A stretch of DNA of 38,974 bases from an uncultured Burkholderiales bacterium. GTDB taxonomy: Bacteria; Pseudomonadota; Gammaproteobacteria; Burkholderiales; Burkholderiaceae_C. Of this stretch, positions 1-8,539 are shown piece after piece; position 1 is the stretch's first letter; the number at the start of each line of letters is the position of its first letter. Where the stretch lies: assembly GCA_903830725.1 (NCBI GenBank), contig CAIKVH010000089.1, positions 1-38,974 of the forward strand, given 5' to 3'. The notes below the pieces were generated by a model. It was given only the letters and a program-made list of their open reading frames with translations, had not been told where the DNA came from and searched no databases. A program made the translations under genes and the position numbers.

Positions 1-106
1 CCAAAGTGGTTTCCTCTGCTAAGGCGTTAGAAGCGGGCGAACAAGTCAGGAATAAACCAAGTAACAAGCCCATTTCGGTTAGTTTTGATTTGAATAGTTT
101 TGCCAT
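1..106 (-). CDS. N-terminus of an exported, probably iron-regulated protein (TonB receptor?), partial
   Basis: Only the first 35 codons are inside the window; the gene runs off the left edge. The ATG is at 106-104. The peptide has a basic start (MAKLFKSK), a hydrophobic stretch and an Ala-Leu-Ala cleavage site near residue 30, so it is a signal peptide. The first mature residues are EETTL, a composition common just before the TonB box of outer-membrane receptors. A strong Fur box lies 24-38 bases upstream of the ATG, which supports an iron-uptake role. The receptor assignment is inference from the leader and the Fur box; the diagnostic barrel and plug are outside the window. Confidence 0.6.
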   Translation of the reverse strand, partial: MAKLFKSKLTEMGLLLGLFLTCSPASNALAEETTL

Positions 107-123
107 GATTTATCAGCTCTCAT

Positions 124-150
124 ATTGAATGAGAATCATTATCATTCAAT
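124..150 (-). promoter_or_regulatory. Fur box
   Basis: Perfect 9-bp inverted arms (124-132 and 142-150) are separated by 9 bases. The core at 130-144 matches the 7-1-7 Fur consensus TGATAATNATTATCA at all but one position. It sits immediately upstream of the truncated exported-protein gene, so iron-dependent repression of that gene is the natural reading. Confidence 0.85.
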
Positions 151-351
151 AATCGAGTTAAAAGTAAATCAGGATGAAAATAATTACATGTCCGCTCTAA
201 TACAAAAAATAAATAATACTAATATATTAATTAATTGTGTTAAATAAGCGCTCACTTTGACATCATCACCGGCCTTAGTTTGACGCTAGCGCTTGGGCGG
301 GAAGGGCAGTGATTCCTATTTCTTGGGACAAAGTTGAGGCGTTAAGCCTTT

Positions 352-365
352 TATAGGCGCCTATA
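352..365. repeat. 14-bp perfect palindrome at the end of the YfeH-like gene
   Basis: The palindrome TATAGGCGCCTATA overlaps the TAG stop of the yfeH-like gene and is followed, reading on the minus strand, by AAAAGGC and a second small stem (AGGC/GCCT). It may help end transcription, but there is no long U-tract, so a terminator is only possible. Confidence 0.4.
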
Positions 366-1344
366 GGCCTCGTTTTGCATATCTACTAGCCAATATCGAG
401 CAAATGATTAACTGAACTTGGTGGTACAGGATGATAGGTAACATTATTAACCCTAGCGCCGGATGATTGCCGAATATGAGTTTGGCCATTGGAATCCCAG
501 AGGCAAGTGTTTTCTTGGATCCACAGAAAACAGTTGCAATCTCATCCTCCGTGTTGAAGCCCATCTTTCTAGACATCCACGTCGTCAGTACCAATACGAT
601 GTAAAGCAAAGCGGAAACACCAATCAGAACGAGTGCGATCATTCCAATGCCGTTATCTCTCCATAAGCCTGAACTGACAGAATCACTAAAAGCTGAAAAT
701 ATAAGCATAAGGATCACGATCCTATCTGTGTTACTCGTGATGGATTTGTAGCGGTTATGAAGACTCTCCAAGAAAGGTCTTGTTAATTGACCTATTACTA
801 GCGGTAAGAGTAAAAGTTTTGCAATGCCGATGACAGCGGTTTCAAAAGAAATGCCGTCACCACTAAATCCAACAAAAAGAGCTATTAAAAATGGGGTGGC
901 AACAATGCCAATCAGTCCTGAAATAGTCGCATTAAAAATTGCAGCAGGAATGTTGCCCTTGCCGATAGCAGTCATTGCAACAGAGGAGGAAACAGTGGAG
1001 GGGAGTGCACACAAATAGCACAGTCCGAGGAGTAGACCTTTGTCTATAAATTGACCAAATAAGTAATTACAAATAAAAAAAATGAGTGGGAAAACTATAA
1101 AAGTTGTCAACTGAACCAATATGTGAATGCGCCAACTGGTTAGTCCTTGTTTTAATTTATGAAAAGACAATCCTAGCCCGTGTAAGAAAAAAACCAAGGC
1201 AATACCAAAATTCGATATTTTGTTGATTTGCAGTAAACCATCTGTTTTGCCGATCTCTGGGTTCAGAGTTGCCAAGAAAATAAGAGCAAACATGGCAACT
1301 AGAAACCACTGCTTTTGTATTGTTTTTTTTACGGTTGAGATCAT
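361..1344 (-). CDS. yfeH: Bile acid:sodium symporter-like transporter, YfeH family
   Basis: Integral membrane protein of about 327 residues in the SBF-like group (the E. coli YfeH type), a secondary transporter whose substrate is unknown. Sequence support: about ten hydrophobic segments, the family motif LPSTVSSSVA near residues 115-125 and a C-terminal VFCGSKKTLASGIPMAK followed by HQVQLIICS, all at the positions expected for YfeH. The frame is open 16 codons further upstream to a TTG (1392), but neither start has a clear ribosome site. I take the ATG at 1344 because it begins just before the first membrane segment and gives the usual family length. It stands alone, 254 bases upstream of the Fur-regulated gene on the same strand. 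Confidence 0.85.
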   Translation of the reverse strand: MISTVKKTIQKQWFLVAMFALIFLATLNPEIGKTDGLLQINKISNFGIALVFFLHGLGLSFHKLKQGLTSWRIHILVQLTTFIVFPLIFFICNYLFGQFIDKGLLLGLCYLCALPSTVSSSVAMTAIGKGNIPAAIFNATISGLIGIVATPFLIALFVGFSGDGISFETAVIGIAKLLLLPLVIGQLTRPFLESLHNRYKSITSNTDRIVILMLIFSAFSDSVSSGLWRDNGIGMIALVLIGVSALLYIVLVLTTWMSRKMGFNTEDEIATVFCGSKKTLASGIPMAKLIFGNHPALGLIMLPIILYHQVQLIICSILASRYAKRGL

Positions 1345-1516
1345 TGAGGGGGTGTCAATTAAATAAAAAGGGGGGAGCGATTTCTGATGCAAAATTTAAA
1401 AGTTTTACTCAGAGAGTCCCTGGTCGAATTAGTTTTATTTTAAACTTAATAATGCCTCACATCAGAGTCATGAAGTCTATGAGGTACTTAGTTGCTTGCT
1501 GAGCTCAAACGCTTTG

Positions 1517-2275
1517 TCATCTACCTGGCATCAAATCCATTCCGCCAGTTTGAATTGCAGGTGAAGCCTCTTTGGAGCTCAAATACGATATCAACTTCAT
1601 CGCGTTTACCATTTGAGTTGAGTCCTTAACTGCAGCAACAGCAAATACTTGGAGCAACTGAACCTCTGGGGGCAGGCGCCCAATCATCTCGATTCCAGGC
1701 GCAAACATCAACTCACTCGTTGGGAGAATCGCAAAGTCAGCCTTTTTGGAGGCCAGCATATCCACCGCTTCGCTACCTCTTTCGGATTTAACTACAGAAA
1801 TTTGATTAGATATTCCCATTTTGGGAAAAACTTCATTAACCAGATAAATCCCGCTTGTGCTACCAGGTACTGAAATCAATTTGGTATTGAGTAAAGTTGC
1901 TTTTAATTTTTCAACTGTACTGATATCGGGTTTAGGAGCGCCGGCTTGGACCGCGCCCGCAAGCGGGGCGATCCCTAGGTCTTTGTCAGTATCTTTTGCA
2001 ATGCGTCCCGCTGCAATCAATTCAGCAAGCCCCTCTCGTGACAAAATCACAACGTCGACATGAACTCCTTTTTCAAGTTGAGCTTTTATCGTTTTTGGGC
2101 CACTGCCTTGTGAAGCCCCAGATAGCGTTGTAACTGTAATGCCAGTCTTGCGCTCAAACTCAGGTAGTAATATTTTGTAAGGATTCGTAAATCCCCCGGA
2201 CATCATGACTTGTAGTTGAGCAAAAGACATGTTGGTTATAAGAGTTAGGGAGGCGGCAAGTAAGAGGCGTTTCAT
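1517..2275 (-). CDS. Orphan ModA-like periplasmic substrate-binding protein
   Basis: A 252-residue exported binding protein of the SBP_bac_11/ModA class. The first 19 residues form a signal peptide ending SFA before QLQVMMSGG. The body has the class II binding fold pattern: a first strand ending in SGG, then GPKTIKAQLEKG, DVVILSREG, and a hinge region around SVPGSTSGIYLVNEVF. Family members bind oxyanions such as molybdate or other small anions. No ModB/ModC permease or ATPase genes are adjacent, so the substrate cannot be read from context. A molybdoenzyme (xanthine dehydrogenase) is encoded 11 kb away, which is only suggestive. Confidence 0.75.
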   Translation of the reverse strand: MKRLLLAASLTLITNMSFAQLQVMMSGGFTNPYKILLPEFERKTGITVTTLSGASQGSGPKTIKAQLEKGVHVDVVILSREGLAELIAAGRIAKDTDKDLGIAPLAGAVQAGAPKPDISTVEKLKATLLNTKLISVPGSTSGIYLVNEVFPKMGISNQISVVKSERGSEAVDMLASKKADFAILPTSELMFAPGIEMIGRLPPEVQLLQVFAVAAVKDSTQMVNAMKLISYLSSKEASPAIQTGGMDLMPGR

Positions 2276-2426
2276 GTTCTTAATTTTATGAGTTTGGGTT
2301 TGAGTAAGATGGTTAACCGAAAGACTGAGAAATAGTAAGGTGCAAATAATATACGGTGTGAGCTATGTTTGAGAAAGAATAGACGGGTTTCGGAGTGTTA
2401 GAGGTGTTGAAAAATTCAAGGGAATT

Positions 2427-3425
2427 TCAGTAAAGTTTCACAACTTGTTTGCCGAAATTTTCCCCTTTTAAAAGACCAATCAGCGCCTTTGGAGCGTTTT
2501 TAATGCCCTCACTCTGCGATAACTTGTATTTTAGTTGTCCTTCCCTATAGGCGCGTTTTAATTCCTCAATGATCTCCCCCCAAGTCTCGGGCTTGTCTGT
2601 CACAATGAAACCTTGAAGTTTAATTCGGTTCACTAAAATTGATCTAAGGCTACGGTTGCCGTAGGGATTTACGTTGTATTCCGAGACTAATCCGCACAAT
2701 GCAATCCTGGAGAACGGATTCATCAACAGTAGTAGTGTCTCGAATATTGCACCGCCGGTGTTCTCAAATAGGCAATCAATCCCCTTGGGTAATGCAGATT
2801 TGATTTGATCTTTAAAGTCGGGTGCTTGGTGATCAATACACGCATTAAAGCCAAGTTCCTTGACGACGTAGTTGCATTTCTCGATTCCACCTGCAATGCC
2901 CACAACGTTGCATCCACGAGCTAGGGCGAGTTGTCCCACTACGCTGCCCACTGCGCCAGAGGCCGCATCTACGACAACGGTTTCCCCTCTTTTGGCCTCG
3001 CAGATATCTATTAGGCCAGTCCAAGCCGTAACCCCCGGCATCCCCAGAACTCCCAAGTACGCATGCTCAGCAATTTCGCTCGTATCGATGCGCTTTATTT
3101 CAAGTGCGTTACAAATGCCGTGAGTTTGCCAACCCAATGAGTTTAAAACCGTATCCCCGACTTTGAACTGATCGTTTTTTGATTCAATTACTGTACCTGT
3201 GCAAGATCCAACCATAACTTGCCCAATCTCAGCGCTCTTTGCGTATGATTTGGTTGGAGACAATCGTCCCCGCATGTAAGGATCAAGGGATAGGAATCGA
3301 TTTCGAATCAAGACTTCTCCCTCCCCAGGCTTATTAATGGGTGACTGAACATATTCAAAGTCAGACTCTTTGAGCCATCCGCTAGGGTAGCTCTTCACAA
3401 TTATTTGTTGGTTAATATTGTCCAT
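2427..3425 (-). CDS. NADP-dependent zinc-less medium-chain oxidoreductase, CurA/PTGR-like
   Basis: A 332-residue cytosolic reductase of the leukotriene B4 dehydrogenase/CurA group, which reduces activated double bonds of enones and alkenals with NADPH. Visible features: the N-terminal substrate domain with LSLDPYMRGR near residues 46-55, the Rossmann motif AASGAVGSVVGQLA near 154-167, and IDCLFENTGG near 215-224, all typical of the family. The zinc ligands of classical alcohol dehydrogenases are absent, as expected. It is 45 bases downstream of the SDR gene on the same strand, so the two probably form an operon opposite a divergent MaoC hydratase. The trio suggests acyl or enone chain processing. 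Confidence 0.85.
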   Translation of the reverse strand: MDNINQQIIVKSYPSGWLKESDFEYVQSPINKPGEGEVLIRNRFLSLDPYMRGRLSPTKSYAKSAEIGQVMVGSCTGTVIESKNDQFKVGDTVLNSLGWQTHGICNALEIKRIDTSEIAEHAYLGVLGMPGVTAWTGLIDICEAKRGETVVVDAASGAVGSVVGQLALARGCNVVGIAGGIEKCNYVVKELGFNACIDHQAPDFKDQIKSALPKGIDCLFENTGGAIFETLLLLMNPFSRIALCGLVSEYNVNPYGNRSLRSILVNRIKLQGFIVTDKPETWGEIIEELKRAYREGQLKYKLSQSEGIKNAPKALIGLLKGENFGKQVVKLY

Positions 3426-3470
3426 TGGCTGATTTGGGGTTGAAAAATTACTAAATTTCGATAATTGCGA

Positions 3471-4244
3471 TTAACAAATAGAGGATCCGCCGTCCACAGA
3501 AATGTATTGGCCAGTGATATGTCTTGATGCTTCGCTGGCTAAGAAAACGGCTGCTCCCATTAAATCCTCTTCCCCGCCTATCCTAGCAAGAGGCGTTTTG
3601 CTGATGACGGTATCTTTCATCGTGCTCAGCAAACCTTCGGTCATTTTTGAGGGAAAAAATCCCGGACAAATGGCATTCACATTGATGTTGTACTTGCCCC
3701 ATTCTGCTGCCAAAGCTCTGGTATGGTTTACTAAAGCTCCTTTTGAGGTGTTGTACCCAATTGTTTGCATCTGCGGATTATTTCCCCTTAATCCAGCAAT
3801 AGATGCAATATTGATGATCTTTCCGTACTGCCTTGGAATCATACTGCTCTTGGCAACCTCTTGACTGAGGAAGAACGTAGCGTTAATGTTCAAATTAATG
3901 AGCTTATGCCAAGCTGCATGGGGATAGTCCTCAGCGGGGGCTCCCCATGTCGCTCCAGCGTTATTGACTAATATATCAATGGTGCTCAATTTATCCAATG
4001 CATTATTGACGACACCCTTAATAACGGTCTCGTCTTGTAAATCTGCGGCCATCGTAAATACCTGAATGCCATTGCCCCTCAGGTCACTCTGCGCTAGCTC
4101 TAACTCTTCTTCTTTTCTTGCAATTAAAAAAACCGATGCCCCCATCTCGCCCAGTGCCTTTGCGATTTGGAGTCCCAAGCCGCGGGAGCCTCCCGTAATG
4201 ATTGCATTTTTGCCGTTGAGATTAAATAATTTTTTAACACTCAC
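3471..4244 (-). CDS. SDR-family dehydrogenase/3-oxoacyl reductase-like
   Basis: Short-chain dehydrogenase/reductase of 257 residues from a GTG start at 4244. The open frame extends 33 codons further, but AGGGGAT seven bases before this GTG is a good ribosome site, and the extension (rich in Ser, Lys and Arg) is not family sequence. Motifs in order: TGGSRGLG for cofactor binding, NNAG, the catalytic Ser in NIASIAG, YNTSK (Tyr/Lys pair), NAICPGFF and the C-terminal VDGGSS. The family includes FabG-like and gluconate 5-dehydrogenase-like enzymes; the substrate is not determinable here. Its neighbours are the CurA-like reductase (same strand) and the MaoC hydratase (divergent). Confidence 0.88.
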   Translation of the reverse strand: MSVKKLFNLNGKNAIITGGSRGLGLQIAKALGEMGASVFLIARKEEELELAQSDLRGNGIQVFTMAADLQDETVIKGVVNNALDKLSTIDILVNNAGATWGAPAEDYPHAAWHKLINLNINATFFLSQEVAKSSMIPRQYGKIINIASIAGLRGNNPQMQTIGYNTSKGALVNHTRALAAEWGKYNINVNAICPGFFPSKMTEGLLSTMKDTVISKTPLARIGGEEDLMGAAVFLASEASRHITGQYISVDGGSSIC

Positions 4245-4634
4245 AGGATATCCCCTTTTAAACCGTTTTACGCTTTTACCTAGCTTAATGCTATTGCCAA
4301 ATAAGTTAGCACTCCCTACTAGGATAATGCAACTAACGCTCATGGGGTGAAACCCTAGCTCTGGGTTGTCGTTTAATTATTAAAGAAAATTTTCGTGTCT
4401 TTGCAGCGGTTCGTACATAGAATGACACTATTTCTTAATTCACATTAAACTTCAACGGCTCGCAGGAATGGGGGTTACCGATGAGCTAAGGTTTGGGCAT
4501 TGCTTCAAGCGCATCAGCCTGATCACACAAACCTTGGGTGACTTTAATCACTACCTTGACTTAGTGAGTGATTATTTACTTAAAGACTCTGTGTCCTAAA
4601 AAATTAAAGCAATCGTCAAAAGGGAGAATACGGT
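4245..4634. other. Intergenic region between divergent SDR and MaoC genes
   Basis: About 390 bases. The plus strand holds one unrecognised open frame of 43 codons (ATG at 4468, stop at 4597-4599) that is also open upstream of its ATG back to about 4424. It might be a small protein or the tail of a decayed gene. Nothing else was recognised; the promoters of both flanking genes should lie here. Confidence 0.5.
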
Positions 4635-5096
4635 TTGAATTCTAAATTTAAATACTATTGGGAAGATTTTCTTGCAGGTCAAGTCAAAGAGTTTGGTAGC
4701 AAAACTGTCTCTGAAGAAGATATTTTAAGTTTTGCCAGGGAATATGATCCCCAGTCCTTCCATGTGGATAGGGAAGCTGCTGAGCAAACAATATTTAAAG
4801 GGCTTATTGCCAGTGGTTGGCAGACTTGTGCATTCATGATGAGGATGATTTGTGACGAGTATTTGCTCGACTCTTCCAGTCAAGGCTCGCCAGGTTTGGA
4901 TTTTGTTAAGTGGCTTAAACCGGTGAGACCTGGGGACTGTCTTAGAGTCCGTAGTAGCGTTCTTGAAACTCGTTCCATGAGCAGCAAGCCGCATTTAGGG
5001 CTAGTTAATACGTCTTGGGAGTGCTTAAATCAAAATAACGAGATAGTCACTTTCATGCAAGGCTGGGTCATATTCATTAAGCGAAACCCTATTTGA
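4635..5096 (+). CDS. MaoC-family hotdog dehydratase
   Basis: A 153-residue single hotdog-fold protein of the MaoC/(R)-enoyl-CoA hydratase group, hydrating or dehydrating acyl thioesters. The start is TTG at 4635, supported by AGGGAG eight bases upstream. The catalytic Asp/His pair is seen in FAREYDPQSFHVD near residues 33-45, followed by GLIASGWQT, the usual MaoC helix. It is divergent from the SDR/CurA-like pair, so the three enzymes together look like a hydratase, dehydrogenase and enoyl reductase set for a CoA- or ACP-linked pathway (inference). Confidence 0.85.
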   Translation: MNSKFKYYWEDFLAGQVKEFGSKTVSEEDILSFAREYDPQSFHVDREAAEQTIFKGLIASGWQTCAFMMRMICDEYLLDSSSQGSPGLDFVKWLKPVRPGDCLRVRSSVLETRSMSSKPHLGLVNTSWECLNQNNEIVTFMQGWVIFIKRNPI

Positions 5097-5190
5097 GGCA
5101 GGCCCCTAGTTCGCAGTCCTAATCATGTTAATTTAGGGGTACTATGATAAGAGCAGTTTCACATCCCAAAAGATTTAAGATTCAATTTAG

Positions 5191-5451
5191 ATGGATGCAC
5201 CAAAATATACAGTTAACCTACTTAACTTAATCATTTCCTTGTTTAAATTTTTCTTTAAGAAAAAAGAACACTCTACTGACCTAGAGCGAGCCCGGGATTT
5301 GGTTGATGCGATTGACAGGGGAGGAATCCCGTTGAATGCAGTAAGAGTTAATGCAATCGCACGCAGTTTAGGGTTAGAGGTGTCAAATTCAGCCCCAATG
5401 CCACAGACAATTGAGCGAATTAGAGCAGCTCTACAGCGAGCTGGGCGGTAA
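5191..5451 (+). CDS. Small membrane-anchored hypothetical protein
   Basis: An 86-residue protein with one hydrophobic segment near residues 9-22, a lysine-rich stop (FFKKKEH) and an acidic/basic soluble tail with DLVDAIDRGGIPLNAVRVNAIARSLG-type sequence. The tail looks like a compact helical domain and the codon use resembles its neighbours, so I think it is real. The ribosome site is weak. I do not recognise a function. Confidence 0.55.
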   Translation: MDAPKYTVNLLNLIISLFKFFFKKKEHSTDLERARDLVDAIDRGGIPLNAVRVNAIARSLGLEVSNSAPMPQTIERIRAALQRAGR

Positions 5452-5660
5452 GAGCGATAACAAGCCCGGATGTTGAAGCGACCAAAGTAATCGGCACCGT
5501 GAATAAATTGCATCTTCATGGGGTTTGTCCTAGACCCGTTATCCCCTTGTACTCTCACAAAACCCCATTGACTTCTTGTTGAGATAGGAGATAGTAGGGG
5601 GTGGAGGAGAAAGCGCTAATGCTTGGCCTCAATTCTAATTACTACACCGGAGATTTTTTG

Positions 5661-6869
5661 ATGATTAAGAATTTGAAACCCATTCCTTTTGCTCTAACGG
5701 TCCTATTGGGATTGGGTCTAAGCAGTCATTTAGTTGCTCAGGCAGAGGATAAGCTCAAAATTGGATTCATAACAGACATGTCCGGCCTTTATGCCGATGT
5801 CGAGGGAAAAAATGGCGCTTTAGCTATCCAAATGGCTATCGATGATTTTGGTGGAAAAGTTTTGGGTATGCCTATTGAGCTTTTAACTGCCGATCATCAA
5901 AACAAACCTGATATCACCTCTGCTAAGGTTCGCGAGTGGATAGATACGGACGCAGTGACACTGGTGATGAGTGGAACAAACTCAGCCACCGCCCTAGCAG
6001 CTTCTGCGGTGGCGCTTGAGAAAAAACGGGTTCATATTAACAGCGGCGCTGGCTCCTCAGTTTTGACCAACGCCCAGTGTTCGCCCTACACAGTTCACTA
6101 TGCCTACGATACTGTTTCTCAGGCCAAGGGAACCGCATCTGCTGTTGTGGACGGCGGCGGTAAGAGTTGGTATTTCTTAACTGCTGATTACGCATTCGGA
6201 CAGGCCTTGGAGACCGATACAACCGCGGTTGTGAAGGCGAAGGGGGGAACTGTTTTAGGAAGCGTACGTCACCCACTGAACGCCTCTGATTTCTCCTCCT
6301 TCTTGCTTCAAGCGCAAAGCTCCAAAGCGCAGGTACTGGGTATGGCAAACGCCAGTACCGACACGATGAACGCGGTCAAGGCCGCCCAGGAGTTTGGAAT
6401 CAACAAGACCATGAAAATCGCTGGTCTCTTGGTCTACATAACAGATATCCACGCATTAGGCTTGAAAAGCACTCAGGGCATGCTCATGACAGTGAGTTGG
6501 TACTGGGATCTGAATGATGAGACGCGCAAATTCGCTGCTCGCTTTTTTGAGAAAACCAAAAAAATGCCAACTGCGATCCAAGCCGCTGATTATTCTTCGA
6601 CTATGAATTATTTGAAAGCTGTTCAAGCCGCCAAGACTACTGATGCAGATAAAGTCATGACGACTTGGAAGGGTATGAAAATGAAGGACATGTATGCTTC
6701 AGGCCAAATCAGGGCCGACGGAAGTTACATACACGATATGTATCTTGTCCAAGTTAAGACACCTGCAGAGTCTATGAAGCCCTGGGATTATTTCAAAATT
6801 GTTAAAAAGATGCCCGGTGAAGAGGTCTATACAACCAAGGCCGAGACTAAGTGCGCCTTGTGGAAGTAA
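5661..6869 (+). CDS. Branched-chain amino acid-type ABC substrate-binding protein (LivK family)
   Basis: A periplasmic binding protein of 402 residues in the Peripla_BP_6 family. The frame is open from 5601, but the ATG at 5661 has GGAG eight bases upstream and begins a proper signal peptide (MIKNLKP, hydrophobic core, cleavage after VAQA). Mature sequence begins EDKLKIGFITDMSG, the hallmark first strand of LivK-like proteins, followed by DDFGGKVLG, the DHQNKPD stretch and TADYAFG. Members with this pattern often bind aromatic or organic acids rather than leucine. No permease or ATPase genes are adjacent, so it is an orphan component. Confidence 0.88.
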   Translation: MIKNLKPIPFALTVLLGLGLSSHLVAQAEDKLKIGFITDMSGLYADVEGKNGALAIQMAIDDFGGKVLGMPIELLTADHQNKPDITSAKVREWIDTDAVTLVMSGTNSATALAASAVALEKKRVHINSGAGSSVLTNAQCSPYTVHYAYDTVSQAKGTASAVVDGGGKSWYFLTADYAFGQALETDTTAVVKAKGGTVLGSVRHPLNASDFSSFLLQAQSSKAQVLGMANASTDTMNAVKAAQEFGINKTMKIAGLLVYITDIHALGLKSTQGMLMTVSWYWDLNDETRKFAARFFEKTKKMPTAIQAADYSSTMNYLKAVQAAKTTDADKVMTTWKGMKMKDMYASGQIRADGSYIHDMYLVQVKTPAESMKPWDYFKIVKKMPGEEVYTTKAETKCALWK

Positions 6870-6873
6870 TATA

Positions 6874-6908
6874 TTTATCCATCTTGCGCGCCGCGTAAGA
6901 TGGATAAA
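6874..6908. repeat. 12-bp-arm inverted repeat after the binding-protein gene
   Basis: Arms TTTATCCATCTT (6874-6885) and AAGATGGATAAA (6897-6908) are perfect and enclose a GC-rich 11-base centre. It starts five bases after the stop codon and probably ends or protects the upstream mRNA. A U-tract is lacking, so it is not a textbook terminator. A second, smaller stem TGCCC/GGGCA follows at 6914-6930. Confidence 0.6.
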
Positions 6909-7028
6909 GAGGGTGCCCCTTAAAAGGGCATCTGTCCAAGAATATGCCTCGAATGTCCTTTTTATGCGGTATATACTAGGCGATAGAGACTTTCAAATCC
7001 ATTAGCTTTTACTAGCCTATGTCAGCCT

Positions 7029-7337
7029 ATGTTTAAAACTTTATCAAAATCCACCCTTGCCTCGCTAACGTTCGTTTGTCTGGTTTGCGCTATTACTGGG
7101 TGCGCTACTAGCACCAATTACGTGAAGGAAGGCGGTGATTACCAGGCTGATAGTGTGCAGTGCAAAGAGGAGGAGTTACGGGTCATAGACAAGAATGGGG
7201 ACTTAGATAAGCCCAACGATCTGAATACGCCTAAGGCTGCGCAATATGTAAGTCCATTTGAGTCTTGTATGGTCTATAAAGGCTGGCGCCCAGAGAAAAC
7301 TGAATTTCGTCTGAATTCTCTGAAGATGTCTTGGTAA
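7029..7337 (+). CDS. Small lipoprotein
   Basis: A 102-residue exported protein with a signal peptide ending in the lipobox ITGC (Cys25), so probably anchored in the envelope by a lipid. The mature part has four cysteines in total including the lipidated one (QCKEEE and ESCMVYKGW), similar to small lipoproteins of unknown function common in Burkholderiales. The upstream ATG in the duplicated AGCCTATGTC stretch gives only a five-codon frame ending across the real start. Its stop codon abuts that of the convergent next gene. Confidence 0.7.
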   Translation: MFKTLSKSTLASLTFVCLVCAITGCATSTNYVKEGGDYQADSVQCKEEELRVIDKNGDLDKPNDLNTPKAAQYVSPFESCMVYKGWRPEKTEFRLNSLKMSW

Positions 7338-7685
7338 TTAGTTTTTAGCCTTAGCTTTCGGTTTTGATTTTTTTGTAAGAGATTCATAAGTCGCAACTTC
7401 CTTGTTCAGTTGATCAAGTTGTGAAGTGAGCTCTTTATTGGTTTGAGAGATTTTTTCAATTGAAGCGGCGTCTTCCTCGCTCTTGGTCTGAAGTTCTTTG
7501 ACCTTGGCCTCTAATTCCTTGATTTTGGCGCCCGCGCTCTCTAGCTCCTCAGTTTGTTGAGTCAGCGCGGACTGCGCTTGAAGCGATTGGTGATAAGAGT
7601 AGTAGGCTGCCCCGGCACCGGCAATAGCAAGAACGGTTGCAAATACAGAGATGATTTTAAAAATTGCAGTTGTACTAATTTTCAT
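7338..7685 (-). CDS. Single-pass membrane protein with a coiled-coil tail
   Basis: A 115-residue protein. Residues 7-30 are an N-terminal membrane segment rich in Ala and Gly. Residues 38-100 have heptad-like runs (ELESAGAKIKELEAKVKELQ and onwards) that predict a long coiled coil, and the C-terminus is Lys-rich (KKSKPKAKAKN). No enzyme motif is seen. Convergent with the lipoprotein gene: the two stop codons touch, so antisense overlap of their mRNA ends is likely. Confidence 0.65.
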   Translation of the reverse strand: MKISTTAIFKIISVFATVLAIAGAGAAYYSYHQSLQAQSALTQQTEELESAGAKIKELEAKVKELQTKSEEDAASIEKISQTNKELTSQLDQLNKEVATYESLTKKSKPKAKAKN

Positions 7686-7796
7686 AAAATAATGTAGGTT
7701 ACTGAGGGTGGTTGAATTAAAGTGGTATGTTTAAAACACTCACTCTATCCATCGCATGTGGTTTATTTTACCAACAAGCCGTTCAGTTTAAAAAAT

Positions 7797-8420
7797 TCAG
7801 TTATCTAACCACTCACACAGTGGTCCCCACTGCTCGTAGTCACTCGGGAAGGCCGAGGCTTCAACGTCAAAAAGGGTAGTACCTTGACTTGAAAATCGAC
7901 TGTAATTTTGAGTATCTCTGATGTAGGTTAGCAAGAATATGTTCATCTTCTCAGCGAAATCCATCAGTTGGTGCCATGCTTTGGTTCTTGGGTTGACTCG
8001 CATAGCAATAACTTGAACCTTTTCCTGGTCTTTAGGTTTCTTACTTTTGAGAAACTGAATGAACTCATAGGTTGCTTGTATGTCAAAGAAATTGGGCTGT
8101 AAGGGCACCACAATCTTGTCTGCTCGCTCAATCAACTTGTCTAATCTCCAGCCCGCAACGCTAGCGGCAGTGTCAATGACTAAGTGGGTCGTGCTCTCGG
8201 GCGGTTTAGCCGTGATCACAAGGTCGGCGGGATAATCCCAAGTCTGGATGGCTGCAAGCGTCGCTGGACGATTGGCCAGCCATCTTTTGGAGGATTGCTG
8301 TATGTCAGTGTCTCCGAGCAGGACTTTATGCTGGCGGGTTGCAAAATAACCGGCAATGTTGGTCGACAAAGTTGATTTGCCAACGCCTCCTTTGGGGTTC
8401 ATTACAACGACTGATTTCAT
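7797..8420 (-). CDS. ParA/Soj-family ATPase, orphan
   Basis: A 207-residue P-loop ATPase of the ParA/MinD class. The frame is open 13 codons upstream to a TTG, but ATG at 8420 begins the family N-terminus MKSVVVMNPKGGVGKST. The deviant Walker A lysine is K10 and the core lysine K15; DTDIQQSS is Walker A', and LVIDTAASV holds Walker B. The family positions plasmids, chromosomes or protein clusters. No parB-like gene or parS-like site is seen nearby, so it is an orphan ParA with unknown cargo. DUF427 is on the same strand upstream. Confidence 0.85.
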   Translation of the reverse strand: MKSVVVMNPKGGVGKSTLSTNIAGYFATRQHKVLLGDTDIQQSSKRWLANRPATLAAIQTWDYPADLVITAKPPESTTHLVIDTAASVAGWRLDKLIERADKIVVPLQPNFFDIQATYEFIQFLKSKKPKDQEKVQVIAMRVNPRTKAWHQLMDFAEKMNIFLLTYIRDTQNYSRFSSQGTTLFDVEASAFPSDYEQWGPLCEWLDN

Positions 8421-8539
8421 GAAGCAACTTAATTCTTTTTCGGCATAAAACCCGCACAAATTAAAGGCGGGGGGGTCTATTTTAGAAGATTTGGGATCTG
8501 TCTTCTTTGTATCGGAGTCATTTGGGGACTCTTTAGACC

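Noticed and set aside
5601-5660. Upstream GTG start for the LivK-type protein
   Set aside because: It would put 20 polar residues before the signal peptide, and the ATG at 5661 has a better ribosome site.
6872-6887. A 16-base stretch (TATTTATCCATCTTGC) repeated exactly at 29064-29079
   Set aside because: One shared 16-mer in 39 kb on two strands is within reach of chance, and the flanks differ, so I do not call a repeat family.
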